Below, in pieces: positions 11,555 through 23,749 of a stretch of DNA of 64,000 nucleotides (positions are counted from its first letter, which is position 1; each line of letters opens with the position of its first letter). Origin of the DNA: Voacanga thouarsii. Its lineage: Eukaryota > Streptophyta > Magnoliopsida > Gentianales > Apocynaceae. The notes below the pieces were generated by a model that was not told the DNA's origin, did not search any database, and worked only from the letters and a program-made list of their open reading frames with translations. The translations under genes and the position numbers were made by a program. The DNA lies in contig JANUWF010001699.1 of NCBI GenBank assembly GCA_026120185.1, forward strand, positions 598,001-662,000, in the 5' to 3' direction.

Positions 11555-12000
11555 TAATTAATTAATTTTTTTAATAAAATTTTTTGTCGTAGCAAATTCA
11601 TCACTAAATTAATTAATTTTTTTAAATAAAAATTTTTGGCCGCTACAAATCCGTTTCTAAATTAATTAAATTTTTAAAATAAATTTTTTTGTCGTCACAA
11701 AACCGTCGCTAAATTAATTAAATTTTTGTAAATAAAAAAAATTTGCCATCGCAAATTCGTTGCTAAATTAATTGATTTTTTCAAAATTTAAACATTTTTT
11801 GCCATTGCAAATATATCTCTAAATTAATTAATTTTTTTAATAAAAATTTTTTACCGTCGCAAATCCGTTGTTAAATTAATTTATTTTTGTAAATAAAAAA
11901 ATTTTCGCCATCGCAAATCCAATGCTAAATTAATTAATTTTTTTTAAATAAAAATTTTTTGTCATCACAAATCCATTACTATGTTGATTACAAACTTAAT
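11555..12000. repeat. Second tandem array in the CACTA element
   Basis: About seven units of roughly 60 bp with the pattern AAATTAATTAATTTTT, an A/T stretch, then TTGCCGTCGCAAATCCGT. This differs from the first array and leads to the terminal repeat. Confidence 0.75.
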
Positions 12001-12135
12001 TATAATGTCATCAATTAAATTGCTATCACAAATCCGTCGTTGTTTGCGACGCCCTTTTTAGCGACGGATTACCATCGCTAAAAGCGATTAGCGATGGATT
12101 TGGTCATCGTTAATTTGATTTTTTTTCTTGTAGTG

Positions 12136-12331
12136 ATATTCATTATAACTTTTGTTCAAGTATAATAGATCTTTTTATTGGTCTAGGACCTAAAGACATA
12201 GACTTGTTAATAGTCAAACTACATTAACAATTTATTGCGTCTGTTAAACTTTTATTTCTACTTGTTAAACTAACACAATTATAATAGGAAATTTTAACAA
12301 TAACACAGGAGATTTACAATCCAAACTACAC
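12136..12331 (+). mobile_element. Probable piece of a copia 5' LTR
   Basis: This sits between the CACTA right end and the copia primer binding site, so it is where the end of that copia's 5' LTR must be. Only about 200 bp remain, and no matching 3' LTR was recognised. Confidence 0.4.
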
Positions 12332-12351
12332 AATTGGTATTAGAATGGTTC
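12332..12351 (+). other. Decayed primer binding site of copia 1
   Basis: The words TTGGTATTAGAATGG resemble the initiator tRNA-Met priming site TGGTATCAGAGC and precede the gag-like region by about 50 bp. Confidence 0.5.
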
Positions 12352-12399
12352 ACTGTATTGGAAAAACTACTAATTTAACATATGCTACCATAGAAATTA

Positions 12400-15300
12400 G
12401 TTTGAAAAAACTATGTCTGGACTGGTAGAAGAAAGAGTCTTTGTCGCTCGACCCTTATTATTGATGGGTACAAACTATACCTATTGGAAAACTAGAATAG
12501 AATTCTTCATCACAACTCTCGATACTACTACTTGGAGAGTGATTTAGAAATGATGGAAACTTCCAATGAAGGCAAGTGTTAGTCTGGAGAAGCAGAATTG
12601 CAATCAATTGATGACTGAACAGATGAATAGTATTATCTTGACAATGCAAATGCTAAAGCTTTGAATGCAATATTTGTTTGCAGTTAGACCAAAAGAATCC
12701 AAGTTGTTTTCAATTTGTCAAGCTGCAAAAGATGCATAGGAGAAATTACAAACAATATTTGAAAGAACAAGTACCGTTAAGATGTTAAAATTATAAATGT
12801 TAACAACACAGTTTGAGGAATTGAGGATTGATGAATATGAAATTGTTGATGTTTTTGGTAACAAGTTAAGAAACATTTCTAATCAAACTTTTTAACATGG
12901 AGATCAATATTCAGAAGAAAAGTTAATTCATAAGACATTGAGATCTTTACTACCAAGACTCCACGCTAAAGTTGATACTATTGAAGAATGCAGGGATGTT
13001 TTTTAGATGCGATTAGATGAATTAATGGGCTCTTTGCAAACATATGAGATGAGTCTTCAATCACACTCAAAGTCCAAAGAGAAAGGGGTTGCTTTAAAAG
13101 CAAAAGAGGATTTTAATGAGAATAAAATTGATAAGAAAGTTTGTTATTGACAAGAAGATTCAACAAAATATTGAGGAAGCAAAAGTAGATGAACAAATCC
13201 TTTAGTAGGCCATTCGACAAAAACCTAAAGCACAACAGAAAAGCAACACCAAGTAAAAAATCTCAGACAACAAGTAGGCACTCAGAGGATCAAAATGTTG
13301 AGAATGTGGTAGAATTAGTTATATTCAAGTTAACTGTAGAAATCTAAAGAATAAGTTGAAGAATAAGTCCAACAATACAACCTTGAACTATTGTGAGAAC
13401 AATCCCGATTATCCTGTCGAAAACAGCACTGGTAGTGATGATGAGTTTGGTCAAGCAAGCAATGTCGTATTTAATATTGTCGTTAAAGAAGATACTGTTG
13501 AAAATTATAGTAATAAGTCTGACAATAATGATGATGAGAAAATGTTACCTGAACATTCCTATAGGAATATGAACTGATCTACGAAAAATGGCTTAAAAGG
13601 TGTGAATCAGATTAAAACAGTGAAAAAGGAAGTTCGCTGACTTCGACAACTCAATAGTTCACAATAATAAGAGATTGTCAAACTTCAACACCGAGTTCAA
13701 CGGAGTGAAGAAACTTTAAAAGTCAGTAATCAAAAGTTAGAAGATGCTGAACAATCTATCAAAAAGGTTGAACTCTAGAAAAGTAAAATTAGATGAAGTT
13801 CTTTCTTTTGGAAGACCTCCACATGACAAAATAGGATTGGGTTTTGACAAGTCTAACAAACCTGTTGTAAGGCATTAAAATTTGATAAATGCTGGAAAAA
13901 AAAAGGACAATTAAGGAAGTACAAACCAAAGCCTAAAAGGCCACCTGTTTAATATGATTATTGTTCTCTTATAGATCATAGATGTAAGAATTGTCTTAAA
14001 AGAATTAAAAATCTTTAACATGGATGGAAGTTATCAAATCTGAGTTTGACAAAGGCAAGAAGTCTCCAAAAATGAAATGCATATAGACCAAAAACTGTGG
14101 TTCATACGTATTTAAAAGCAATCATAGAGGATGTATGGTATCATGGCAATGGTTGTTCAAAATATATGATAGGTAAGAAAGAATTTCTTGTAAACTATAA
14201 AGGCAAAAAAAGTGTATTGTTATATTTGGTAATGGCTCAAAAAACAAAGTTGTTGGAATCAAAATGTTAAACATTGAAGGTATGTCTAAATTTAGAACTT
14301 TATATGTTGATGGTCTGAAGGAAAATTTGGTATGTATAAGTTAGTTATATGATCATGATATGGTTGTTAACTTTTATAATATCAAAGATAAGTATCTTGT
14401 TGCTGATAATATTGGAATTTGTGTTATTTCTGGGAATAGAACATTTGAGAATTATTATCAGATTTGCACATCCAATAGTTATAACTATATGTTGGCTAAA
14501 TTTGATGAAGTTGAGCTATGGTATCAAAAGCTAAGACATGTTACTTATAAACAGCTGGAGACACTAAGTTCAGCAAGAACTGTTCACAAATTACCAAAGC
14601 TAGGTAAATCTGTCAAAAGAATTTGTAGTTCTTGCCAAAGTGGAAAGTAGACTAAAATGCCACATTAAAAGGTTAACAAATTGTCATAACAACAGTCCTT
14701 GAGCTTGTTTACATAGATTTGTTCGGACCAACACAAACAGAGAACAGAGGTGGAAAAAGATATGTCATGGTATGTGTTGATGATTATTCTAAATTTACTT
14801 TGGTAAATTTTCTGAGTCAAAAATGTGATGCATTTGAAGCATTTTGAAAGTTATGTGTAAAGTTGCAAACTCAGAAAGGAGCTAAGTTGAAAAGATTGAG
14901 AAGTGATCATGGTAAAGAATTTGACAACAAACTGTGTGAACCATTCTGTGTTGAGAATGGTATTCAGGAGGAGTTTTCAACACCTGAAACACTCTAACAA
15001 AATGGTGTTGTTGAATAAAAAAATAGAATCATACAAGAAATGGTTATGAAAAGTGCTTTCTTGAATAAGTTCTTGCAAAAGAGGTATACGTTGAACAACC
15101 TAAGGGATTTCTTAATCCATAATTTCCTAATCATATTTACAGGTTAAAGAAAGCCCTTTATGAATTGAAGCAAGTGCCAATAGCATGATATGAAAGTCTA
15201 ACAAAGTATTTGTTGAGACTGGGCTACAAGCAAGGGGGAGCTGATAAGACAATATTTGTTAAAAAGTTGGGAACAGACTTTATTATTGCAAAATTCTATG

Positions 15301-16190
15301 TCGGTGACATAGTATTCAGATCAACATTAAAACAGATGTCAAAAGAGTTCAATGAACTTATGCAAATAGAGTTTGATATAGGTATGGTTGGTAATCTAAC
15401 ATTCTTTCTTGGATTGCAGACCAAACAAATGAAAAATGGATATTTATCTCACAAACCAAGTATGGCAACAACTTAGTTAAGAAGTTTAACATGGAAGATT
15501 CAAAGTCTATCAAAACACCTATCAATGCTAGTTAGAAGTTGTCAAAGAATGAAAAATGGTAAGATGTAGATCAATATCTGTATTGAAGTAGGATTGGAGG
15601 ATTATTGCATCTGACTGCTAGTTGTCCAAATATTTCTTAAATCATTGGAGCTTGTGAACTTCAGCCATATCCCAAAGAATCGCACTTAGAGGTTGTCAAG
15701 TGAATCCTTAAATATGTTTGTCATACTTCTGAATATGGAATCTACTTTAGCAAGGATTCGAATAGCTATCTTGCTGGCTTTAGTGATGCTGATTGGGTGG
15801 AGGACGTTCCTATCTAGGAAATAATCTTGTGTTATAGTACAACAAGAAATAGAATTCTATTTATTTGTCAACTGTTGAATCAAAATACATAGTTACTGAA
15901 AATTGTTGTACTCAGCTGTTATGAATGAACCAGATGCTGGAAGGCTATAGGACTGGATAGAGAGAACTAATTGTGTACTGTGACATTATAAGTGCAATTG
16001 ATATATAAAATAATACAGTTCAACATAGCAGAACAAAATACATTAATATAATATATCACTTCATTAGAGAACTTATCGAACAACAAATTGTACAGATTGA
16101 ACATGTTTCAACTCAAAAGTAAACTTACTGATACTTTACAAAATCTCTTGATACTACGCGGTTTAAAGAATTATAGAAAGCATTGTGACT
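12400..16190 (+). pseudogene. Ty1/copia gag-pol remnant (copia 1)
   Basis: This is a decayed copia polyprotein. Gag starts near LLMGTNYTYWKTRIEFF (about 12455), with later gag helices to about 13080. A Gln/Asn/Asp-rich stretch follows. The pre-integrase region (14510-14650) has ELWYQKLRHVTYKQL and a CSSCQ pair. The integrase core (14690-15030) shows HIDLFGP and RSDHGKEF. Reverse transcriptase is partial (about 15110-15480), with RLKKALYELKQ and YVGD where YVDD is expected. RNase H (about 15700-15960) shows GFSDADW. A terminal TRFKEL-like word lies near 16160. Dozens of stops are present. The stretch between integrase and reverse transcriptase is shortened, which suggests an internal deletion. 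Confidence 0.8.
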
Positions 16191-16225
16191 CTACTTACTT
16201 TGCATAAATCTTATGGTGTCAAACT

Positions 16226-16230
<5 letters not shown>

Positions 16231-16265
<35 letters not shown>
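16231..16265. repeat. (AT)n microsatellite
   Basis: An uninterrupted AT dinucleotide run of about 35 bp just after the copia remnant. Confidence 0.95.
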
Positions 16266-16268
<3 letters not shown>

Positions 16269-16988
16269 ACAAAAGTAGAAAAACAAATAAAAAAAAGAGA
16301 ATGATTATTCAGGATAAGTTGCAAACATACAGAAAGTGTGATATGATTTTAACTCTGTAGATATGCCAGTATAAGTGAATGTATACCAATCACATATCAC
16401 ATGAACCAATATCTTATTATGTTGGAAAATAGAATTATTTGTTTTCTTTTATAAAACAGAATGGTACTCATTTGCTAATGAAGGCACCTCACAACAAGCA
16501 TCGATCGCTACATCATTAGATTAAGAAAAAGCACCATTAATGACCTTTATAAAATAAAATGTTGCATAAATAGAGGAAAAGGAGATTATGGCAATAGAAT
16601 GGGGTAACAAGACTGAGAAAGCTAAAACTAAAGACACTTTGACCTATGACAAGGGTAAGAAGAGTGAGGGAAAAATTAAGGTAGATATTGACGAGTTTGA
16701 GACATAAAAACAAGATCAACAACCAAGAAGACAAAGACTAGAGCCTTAGGTAGGGAAAAAGGAAAAGAAGTGGCTATAAAGAAATCTAGAAGACAAGCTA
16801 TGACTCCTAGGTATCATATTTTCTATGATGATACAAGTGGAGACCAATTTGGCATTATTTCTGATAGTGGAATATTGGTGGAACAGCAAATTGACCTATC
16901 TAAGCTTGTTAGCTTAGATCTTGAAGGTATTCTTCAGAATGTTAAATTGTTAGAGTCATTTAAGTTTAAGACAAAGTATAATGATACT
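16266..16988 (+). pseudogene. Lys-rich ORF downstream of copia 1, cut by an LTR
   Basis: From about 16680 a basic stretch (KKSRRQAM) runs into an acidic/hydrophobic segment (16770-16985) ending KYNDT, where the next LTR begins. The pattern of a basic linker followed by a short globular start recalls the extra ORF found beyond pol in some plant LTR elements, but I cannot assign it firmly. Upstream (16266-16680) holds only broken frames. The abrupt end at the Athila-like LTR suggests it was interrupted by that insertion. Confidence 0.35.
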
Positions 16989-18463
16989 TGATGTTGTGTG
17001 TGTAGTGTGTAGGGAATGTCTCAACAAAGTCACACAAATAGTCAAGTTTTAATTAAAACGCCACAATTATTTGCATACACATACTTTAAATAAATATGTC
17101 TATCATATAGTATAGAATCCTGATAATAAATATCAAATCCACATGAAATGTAGGAAGTACCTTATTTTACTCTAATCCCATTGTTTGGCCAATAAATTGA
17201 TAAGATAAAATAAAAATAACTCTTCACATAGAAAATACATCAATCCCTCACATAAGATAAGTCACACATGGTCACAAACAAAATTAATCCAAGAGTAAGT
17301 AAAAAAGATAAGTCATGCAATTAAATGAAAATTTTCAAAATTAACCAAATACATAATGTTGATCTAGTCAATTAAATACCCAAATTAATATTGAAAGGAT
17401 TGCCCTCAATTAAAATCCACTATCTCTTAAGTTATGAGTTTCTTATCTTTAGCCCAAATTGACGGTATATCTACCTCCTAAATTGGATCCAAAGAGCATT
17501 AGGCTCAAGCAATCCCAATTCCACATCTAAAAAGTGAAAAGTCCCTATCTCTTGGAAACATTTCACTTCATCAATCACCATGTTCTTTTTTCCAAAATAC
17601 TTTCTCAAATTCATCAAGAAAAAAAAAATCTAGTAAATCAACTAATTTGGTATCCAACTTCTAACCGAATCTCTCAAAATCATTAGAATGAGATAAACCC
17701 AAATCAATCAATCTACACAATACAATCAAGTAATTGATTACTAAAGTAGACTTCAATTAAACCAAAAGAAATCCAATACAAAGTATAATAAGTGTTCATC
17801 CATTTAATTACAATTCAAATCAATATAACCCAACATTTATAAAATAAGATTACAAATAAAAATAGAGAAAAATTCACGAACAAGTGTGTTCCTCTTATTT
17901 CTTATAACATCCTTGAAAATGCTCTTTCCCTCCTCCAAGATGATCTTTATCCTTCTTTGGTGGCCTTTCTTGGTATTCTTAAGAGTTCTGACAGTGTTAC
18001 TCTATAAGGATTCATACCCTAAAGGTTTATAATGGGGATATTTATAGGTTTTCTCCTTAAAATCCTATGAATTACAAAACAGGAATTGTTCTACTATATT
18101 GAATGGCACCGCTTATGTTAGCATATCTAGCGCTATTTCAACTATTTTTTTTAGATTCCAAAATATAAGTGGTGCCGGTTAAGTTGATTCAAATGACACA
18201 ACCTTTTGAAGTATGATCCTTTGAAACGTCTGAAATTAAACGGTGTTGGTCATCTTGGCTTGAGTGGCACCGCTGCTTACTTTCTTTTTCTTTTTTTTTT
18301 TTCAACTCTTTTTGTGCTTTTCATCTTATTTCTTCGTCAAATATTCACTCTAAGTATTCTACACAAAACAAGATGAAACTATGAAAATGAACAGATATCT
18401 ATCCAAGAATTCTTCACAATAATAACATAAATGACATGAAAATATGTATATTTTGAGCATTCA
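16989..18463 (-). mobile_element. 3' LTR of the Athila-like element
   Basis: In minus orientation the LTR starts TGAATGCTCAAAATATACA at 18463 and ends CACAACATCA at 16989, giving TG...CA ends and about 1475 bp. Its low-coordinate third (16989-17255) matches 23750-24010 closely, with shared words such as CACACAAATAGTCAA and ATCATATAGTATAGAATCCT. Confidence 0.75.
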
Positions 18464-18478
18464 TTACTCCCTCACACT
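18464..18478 (-). other. Polypurine tract
   Basis: On the minus strand AAGTGTGAGGGAGTAA directly precedes the 3' LTR, the place and composition expected for plus-strand priming. Confidence 0.55.
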
Positions 18479-20289
18479 TAAACTTTTATTTGTCCTCAAG
18501 CAAATTAACATTATCATTAACAAGTAATCAGCTATGAAAATTTAGAGTGATAAGCTTAGCAACAAGAATAATTCATCATGCAAGCAAATATAGTAAAAAA
18601 TAATAGAGACATTATTCTTCCTTAAGCTTAAAAATTTAATCAAACACCTATTTTATCAAATTGGGACTATGTAAATTAACAAATTAAGTTAGGTTATTGG
18701 GATTAACAAATTGGGTCATTGAAGTAAAGGTAAACAAGTTTATAGTCATTCAACATGATTCACTATACTCTCTAAGTCAAGTATACAAACAAGGTGATTT
18801 ATATAAATTAAGATTAAATAACCTACTCAAGTTTTGTAACTTTGAGGCATTATAATACAAATTAAAGAGTAAAATAGGAGCTTCACATCATTAGTTGTTT
18901 TTATCACACGTTCTTTTTCACCATAGGATATGCACTTTGCATTCCCCATCCTTTTTTCTTCTCAATTCCGTAAGTGCTATTAGTATCTTACCTCTTGCAC
19001 CTTTTTTCCATCACAATGAATTGCAAAAATCAAAAGAAATGGAAATGCCACTAAACAAGAGATAGGCTAAAAATCAACACTTATATTTTATCACAATATT
19101 CTCCTCAATTCCTAAAAGATTTAGCTTCATAACATTTATTATTACATAAATAAAGTTAACCTAAATTCTCAAGACTTAATCTATACCACCTTTAATATGC
19201 GATTTTACATAATACCAACTCAATTATTAAATTAAATTTAAAAGCAACAAGAATAACAATAGCTCTACAAAATTATCGACATACATACCAAATAATTCAT
19301 GAATATAAGTCCAAAACTTTCAAAATTTTTCAAAGAAAACACCAAGGAATAAGAGAACACCAAGTGATGTATAGATTCTTGCAAGAATAACGTTTAAACA
19401 TCTCCCTCATACTTAAGCTAGATAATGCCTTTATTGGCTAAATATAAACTTCAAAGCAAGAATATTTAATAGGACTAAAAAGATAAAGTGGGAGAAGGTA
19501 AAACGATACTTCTCAAGTGTATGGTAACTCAATTTCTCATAGAATGTATAGAGAAAGAGAACTACCCAAAAGATTGTCTATAAGTCCTTGCAAAGAGAGG
19601 GGGGAAAAAACACTGAATAAAGTAGATCAAATAAAATAAAATAAGGTGAAATATAATAAAATAAGAGTTAATAAAGTCTAACAAAAAAAAAGTTTGAAGA
19701 AAGGTAGTAGGTAAATGTACTAAAATGAAAAAAAAAAAAAAAGGTACTACGACAAATAAACATCAATGATAACTGTCAGCTCCAAAATGTCCGCTCTGAC
19801 CACCTTGTCCTCCGCTGCCTTCGAGTCTAGGGGCTTAATTCTGTCCCATATGCTAGCCAATAAACCTTCTTACCTCTGTTATCTGGCCTGCATATCTTCT
19901 ATGATGAGTATTTGATTTTTCTGTGCCAAGGTTAACTACTCCAGCATAAGCCCAAACTCCGCAAAGAACTCTCCTTATTTTTCAAGAATCTTTATCTGAT
20001 GTCCAATAACTTCTTGCTACTGAGTGATCATCTGATGCTACTATACTATCATCTGTTGCTACTCTACCGTACCTCTAAGCTTATCCATAGCCATCTCTAA
20101 TCGAGCCAACTGAGATCCTATCTCGCCCTAGAACTCAACTGTAGAAGTTGATCACTAAACATTAGGTCTCTATTCCTGTGGCATTTCTACTATAGATGGA
20201 GGTGGATATGGACATGAGCCTACACTTTTATTGAACTCTAAGGTGTAAGCCACTTTTTGTTAGGCTCATCATAACTGTAGCCACAACTC
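18479..20289 (-). other. Non-coding interior of the Athila-like element
   Basis: This is the region between the second ORF and the 3' LTR in element orientation. Frames are closed throughout. It contains A-rich runs and no recognisable pol domain. A Gln/Tyr/Thr-like broken frame near 19900-20150 may be the tail of the second ORF. Confidence 0.5.
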
Positions 20290-21300
20290 ATCAAGGTATG
20301 ATTTGTGACGATCTCACTGGAAGTGGTAGAAACAGATATTTCACCATTAGTAGGAACATGAAAATGTGTGTGATGACCAAGGGCAAGATGAATGACTTAT
20401 AGCTGTGGCTCGATGCTACTACCTCGAGCATATAAAAGACCAACAAGGAAGCTAAAGGAATGTCTTGAAAAAGAATCATCTTATGTATAGCATAAATATC
20501 AATCAATTGGGCTTCATTTATCCCACTGACCTGAGGACCAAAATTAAATCCCAATAGATATACAATCAAATGAAGATGCGGAGGCATGTTGTCATACGAA
20601 CAACTGTAGAAGGTGATAATTCAGCTGTAGCTCCACTTTAGTAGCATAAAAATCTTAATCCATCTCAGATATGAACTTCTTGTTATGTGTGCCTATGTCT
20701 ATCAGAGTTCCTTCACTCTAATACTCAATATTTGAGCTAGCACTGTCCTAGTTAAGTGGATGGAAACTCCTCTAATAGTAATGTATATTGTTCTAAGAAT
20801 ATTGTACTTCTTGTCCATAATATTTGCATAGAATTCCTTGACAAAAGCAGGATAATAAACACACTTTAAATCTAAAATAAGCCCCTATCCTAAGCATCTA
20901 AACATAGCCCCAACTTGTAGAAAAATTTCTAAAATTAGATTAATAATCCTCTCAATTAGAATTTTACTATTGACTCTTTCTTTACACCACTCATTACATC
21001 TCTAATATACAAATTGTCTCAAAGGAGTAGCAAGCTTAGAACCTGAAGATGGGGCCTAGGAAGAAAAGGATTCACCCCTCTTTCTTTTGATAGGAAATTC
21101 CCACGGCTTAACATCAATATCATCATCAATATCCATAGAATTAATCAAATCCAAAACAAAATTAAGTTTAGAGAGAAGAAAACACCAAAGTAACTGTGTG
21201 TAAAGACTGTTGGCAGCTTCAATGGCATGTTGTTCGCAGCTTTGAGTGTCACCGAACTCAGTAAATCTCAAAAAATACTTCGAAAATTTCAACCTTTCTT
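20290..21300 (-). pseudogene. Second ORF of the Athila-like element
   Basis: Read from high to low coordinates. A start with a KRKRG basic patch (about 21060) follows an N-terminal segment (21292-21056). Then YPAFVKEFYANI (about 20860-20825) and IRGVSIHLT precede LVYLLGFNFGP-like and IYAIHKMILFQDIPLASLL words (20587-20400), and the frame closes at 20291. The PAFVKEFYAN and IHKMI/LPLV pattern is found in plant retroelement ORFs of unknown function often described as plant-transposon proteins, including env-position ORFs. Several stops break it. Role unknown. Confidence 0.5.
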
Positions 21301-21922
21301 TAGTAGGTGTGAAGGGATTGTGAGAAAAAGATTAAAGCTTTGGTGAAGAAATGAAAAATTCAAGAGTGGGTAGTGTTTTAAACAATAATGAAGTGTAAGA
21401 TTTCCCAAGAAATCAGAGTCAGATGAAAGAACTCAAAGGATGGGTAAAATAGGATCTTGAACTACACTAAGTATGGAAAAAGAAAAGGAGAGAATAGGTT
21501 AAGGGTTTCGGGAGGGGAGGGGAGGGGATGGTGTAGGGAGGAAAATGGCATAGAAATCTATCTTTAATGTCGGCTATACAATGTTAAGTAGCGCCATTCA
21601 ATGTAATATAAGTGGCGCCACTTAAACCCTTAGTTCAAGCTATATCGTGTGAAATGACAGCATTTTTATTACTGTAATATGAGCGGTATTATTCAATATG
21701 AATGAAATGGTGCCATTCTTTCACACTATTTTAGTGGTTTCAACCTACTAAAATAAGTACCACTTAGAGTGAACTAATCGGTGCTAGTTAATTCATGTTC
21801 TTGCTTTTATTTTAATTGATTACTAAAATATGAAAGCAATTACAATAAACACTAACATGTAAATGAAAGCATAACAAAGTAGAGTAAAACAAATTGTTCG
21901 AATCATAAATAAACCAACATAA
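21301..21922 (-). other. Spacer between gag and the second ORF
   Basis: No coding. It contains a G-rich run on the plus strand (21503-21528) and several copies of the near-palindrome GTGGCGCCAC and variants (about 21590-21790) that also occur inside the 3' LTR. Confidence 0.5.
21503..21528 (+). repeat. G-quadruplex-prone run
   Basis: Five runs of three or more G separated by one to four bases (GGGTTTCGGGAGGGG and two further GGGG blocks). This meets the usual pattern for an intrastrand G-quadruplex. Confidence 0.7.
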
Positions 21923-23440
21923 TCAAAACAAAAAATAAGCAAACACAAACAAAGTAAAAATCAAAGTTGTCCAAGTGCAATAGTAAAGAAAGAAGAAATC
22001 AATGCTTTCCGCGCTCCTAGCGTAGATTGCTTTTGTGTTCCCAGGAAGAGTGTCACTTTGTCTGTCAGAGATCAGCTTTGCTAGTTGTCTAATTTGGTAT
22101 TCTAAGTTGTGAATGGACAAATCTTGATTGCACATAGAAGCTTCTACACCTTGAAAACAAGAGTCCGTAGATAAAACTAGCTTGACAACTAATTCTTCAA
22201 GAGATGGCTTTGGAGGTTGTTGTTGTGGTGAAGGTAGTATATGATACGGCAATGGAAGTTGAGGCCTTATTTGAGCATTGGTTTGGAATCCTTATGGTCT
22301 ATCTTATCCTTGTCCTTGGTTGCTTCATAAGAAGTTAGGATGGTTTTTTCACCCAAGATTTTAGGTATTTCCATAGGGGTTGTTCACTTGTTTTGCATTC
22401 CCAACAAAGTCTACTTACTTAAGAACTTGATCATTTGGAGAACCTATATTTTGGCACTCGTGATTTGGGTAACCACTCCCAAAAAAATCACAAAGCACGT
22501 CTTAGGTGTTGGGACCACCCACATTCATCTTCTCAATTTTCTTGGTAAAAGCTTTAAGGTTGGCCTCTAAAGCAGCTACATTATCCACAAGATGAATTAT
22601 TTATGTTTTTATTCTTCGTGATACTCTCAATTTGCTCTGGAAGTTCTACTGAGTTCTTGTTTCTAGTAGTACCTCCTGAAAATGCATCAAACAACTGCTT
22701 AGCACCAAAATTCAACCCATTGTGAAACTTTGTATTAGCAATTCAAGATCTAATCAATAGTAAGGGCATATCCTTAATATCTCCTTCTGCTTCTCCTAAC
22801 AATCATAGAAACTTTTGGATTCTATTTGAGTAAAAGCAAAGATATCATTCCTAAGTCTCGCAGTCCTAGCAGGAGGGACATACTTACCAAGAAATTTCTC
22901 TACTAATCTATTCCAAGTAGTTAAAAAACTGAGTGAAAGGGATTTTAACCATAACTTAATCTCTCAGAGAAAATGGAAAAAGTCTCAATCTAATAGCATC
23001 ATTTTGAAGGTATCAAAAATTTCTAAGAAGTTTGTGATGTGTGCATTGGGGTCCTCATCCAGAAATCCATCAAACTGTACAAATTATTGTACCATTTGTA
23101 TCACATTAAGCTTTATCTCAAAATTATTAGTATCTACTTGTGGCCTAGCAATACTTGAATCTACTCTACAAAAAGAAGGCCTAGAATAGTCTGTCATAAT
23201 TCTTCTTCCATTCCCATTTCTATTTTGAGCATCATTCCCATGAACACAAATATGACTTCCAACATTATCCATATTTTCACTATCTCCCTCAAGAATACTC
23301 AATCTATCCACTTGATCAGTAAGTTGACTCAATAGATATCTTCTCTCTATTTCTTCTTTTCTAAGCTGTTTTAAAGTTCTCTTAATTTCAAAATCAAAAT
23401 TTACAATAGCACCACAAAATCTTCTTTGCATGCACAAGAG
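21923..23440 (-). pseudogene. Athila-like gag remnant
   Basis: From high to low coordinates: a coiled-coil start (23437-23300), an Asn-rich linker, then DYSRPSFCRVDSS and NNFEIK..VIQMVQ (about 23200-23084). Capsid words follow in shifted frames: DEDPNAHITNFLEI, SLTTWNRLVEKFLGKY, RTARLRNDIFAFTQ. A later segment holds ALEANLKAFTKKIEKMN (about 22580-22530). The C part (22252-21923) holds LEYQIRQLAKLISDRQ. This order is that of Athila-type Ty3 gag. Frameshifts and stops are present around 23000-22640. Confidence 0.8.
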
Positions 23441-23722
23441 AAATTATCTATTAATTCAAAACAAAATGCAAATTATTATGAACTCAAATAAAACTATAAT
23501 AGAAATGCAAAACATAGCAAAGAATTATACCAATACAATAGAATAAATATAAGAAATATTCAAATAAATAAATAAAAAGAATATCAAAGAATGTATATAA
23601 AAAACTCATAATATTTACAATAGAACATGTACAACAACCTCCATACAAGTTAGTAATATTTACACATATTCAAATATACAAGGCTAAATTAATAAAACTT
23701 AAAATTTTAAAATATTACCATT

Positions 23723-23747
23723 CAATCCCAGATACCAATACCAAAAA
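23723..23747 (-). other. Decayed Asp-tRNA-type primer binding site
   Basis: The minus strand reads TGGTATTGGTATCTGGGATT just inside the 5' LTR. It equals the usual Athila site TGGCGCCGTTGCCGGGGATT after several CpG/G-to-A or C-to-T changes, as expected from methylated DNA. Confidence 0.65.
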
Positions 23748-23749
23748 CT

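Larger units (their letters stand above)
9880..12135. mobile_element. CACTA-type non-autonomous element, left end eroded
   Basis: The right end reads TTTTTTCTTGTAGTG, the reverse complement of the CACTACAAGAAAA terminus of plant CACTA (En/Spm) transposons. Subterminal words of the GCGACGG / CCGTCGC type precede it. The body is two tandem-repeat arrays separated by a tRNA-like module and a short GC-rich patch. The same architecture is found in the complete element at 39310-40270, which defines the family. There is no transposase. The left terminus was not recognised, so the start is approximate. Confidence 0.7.
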
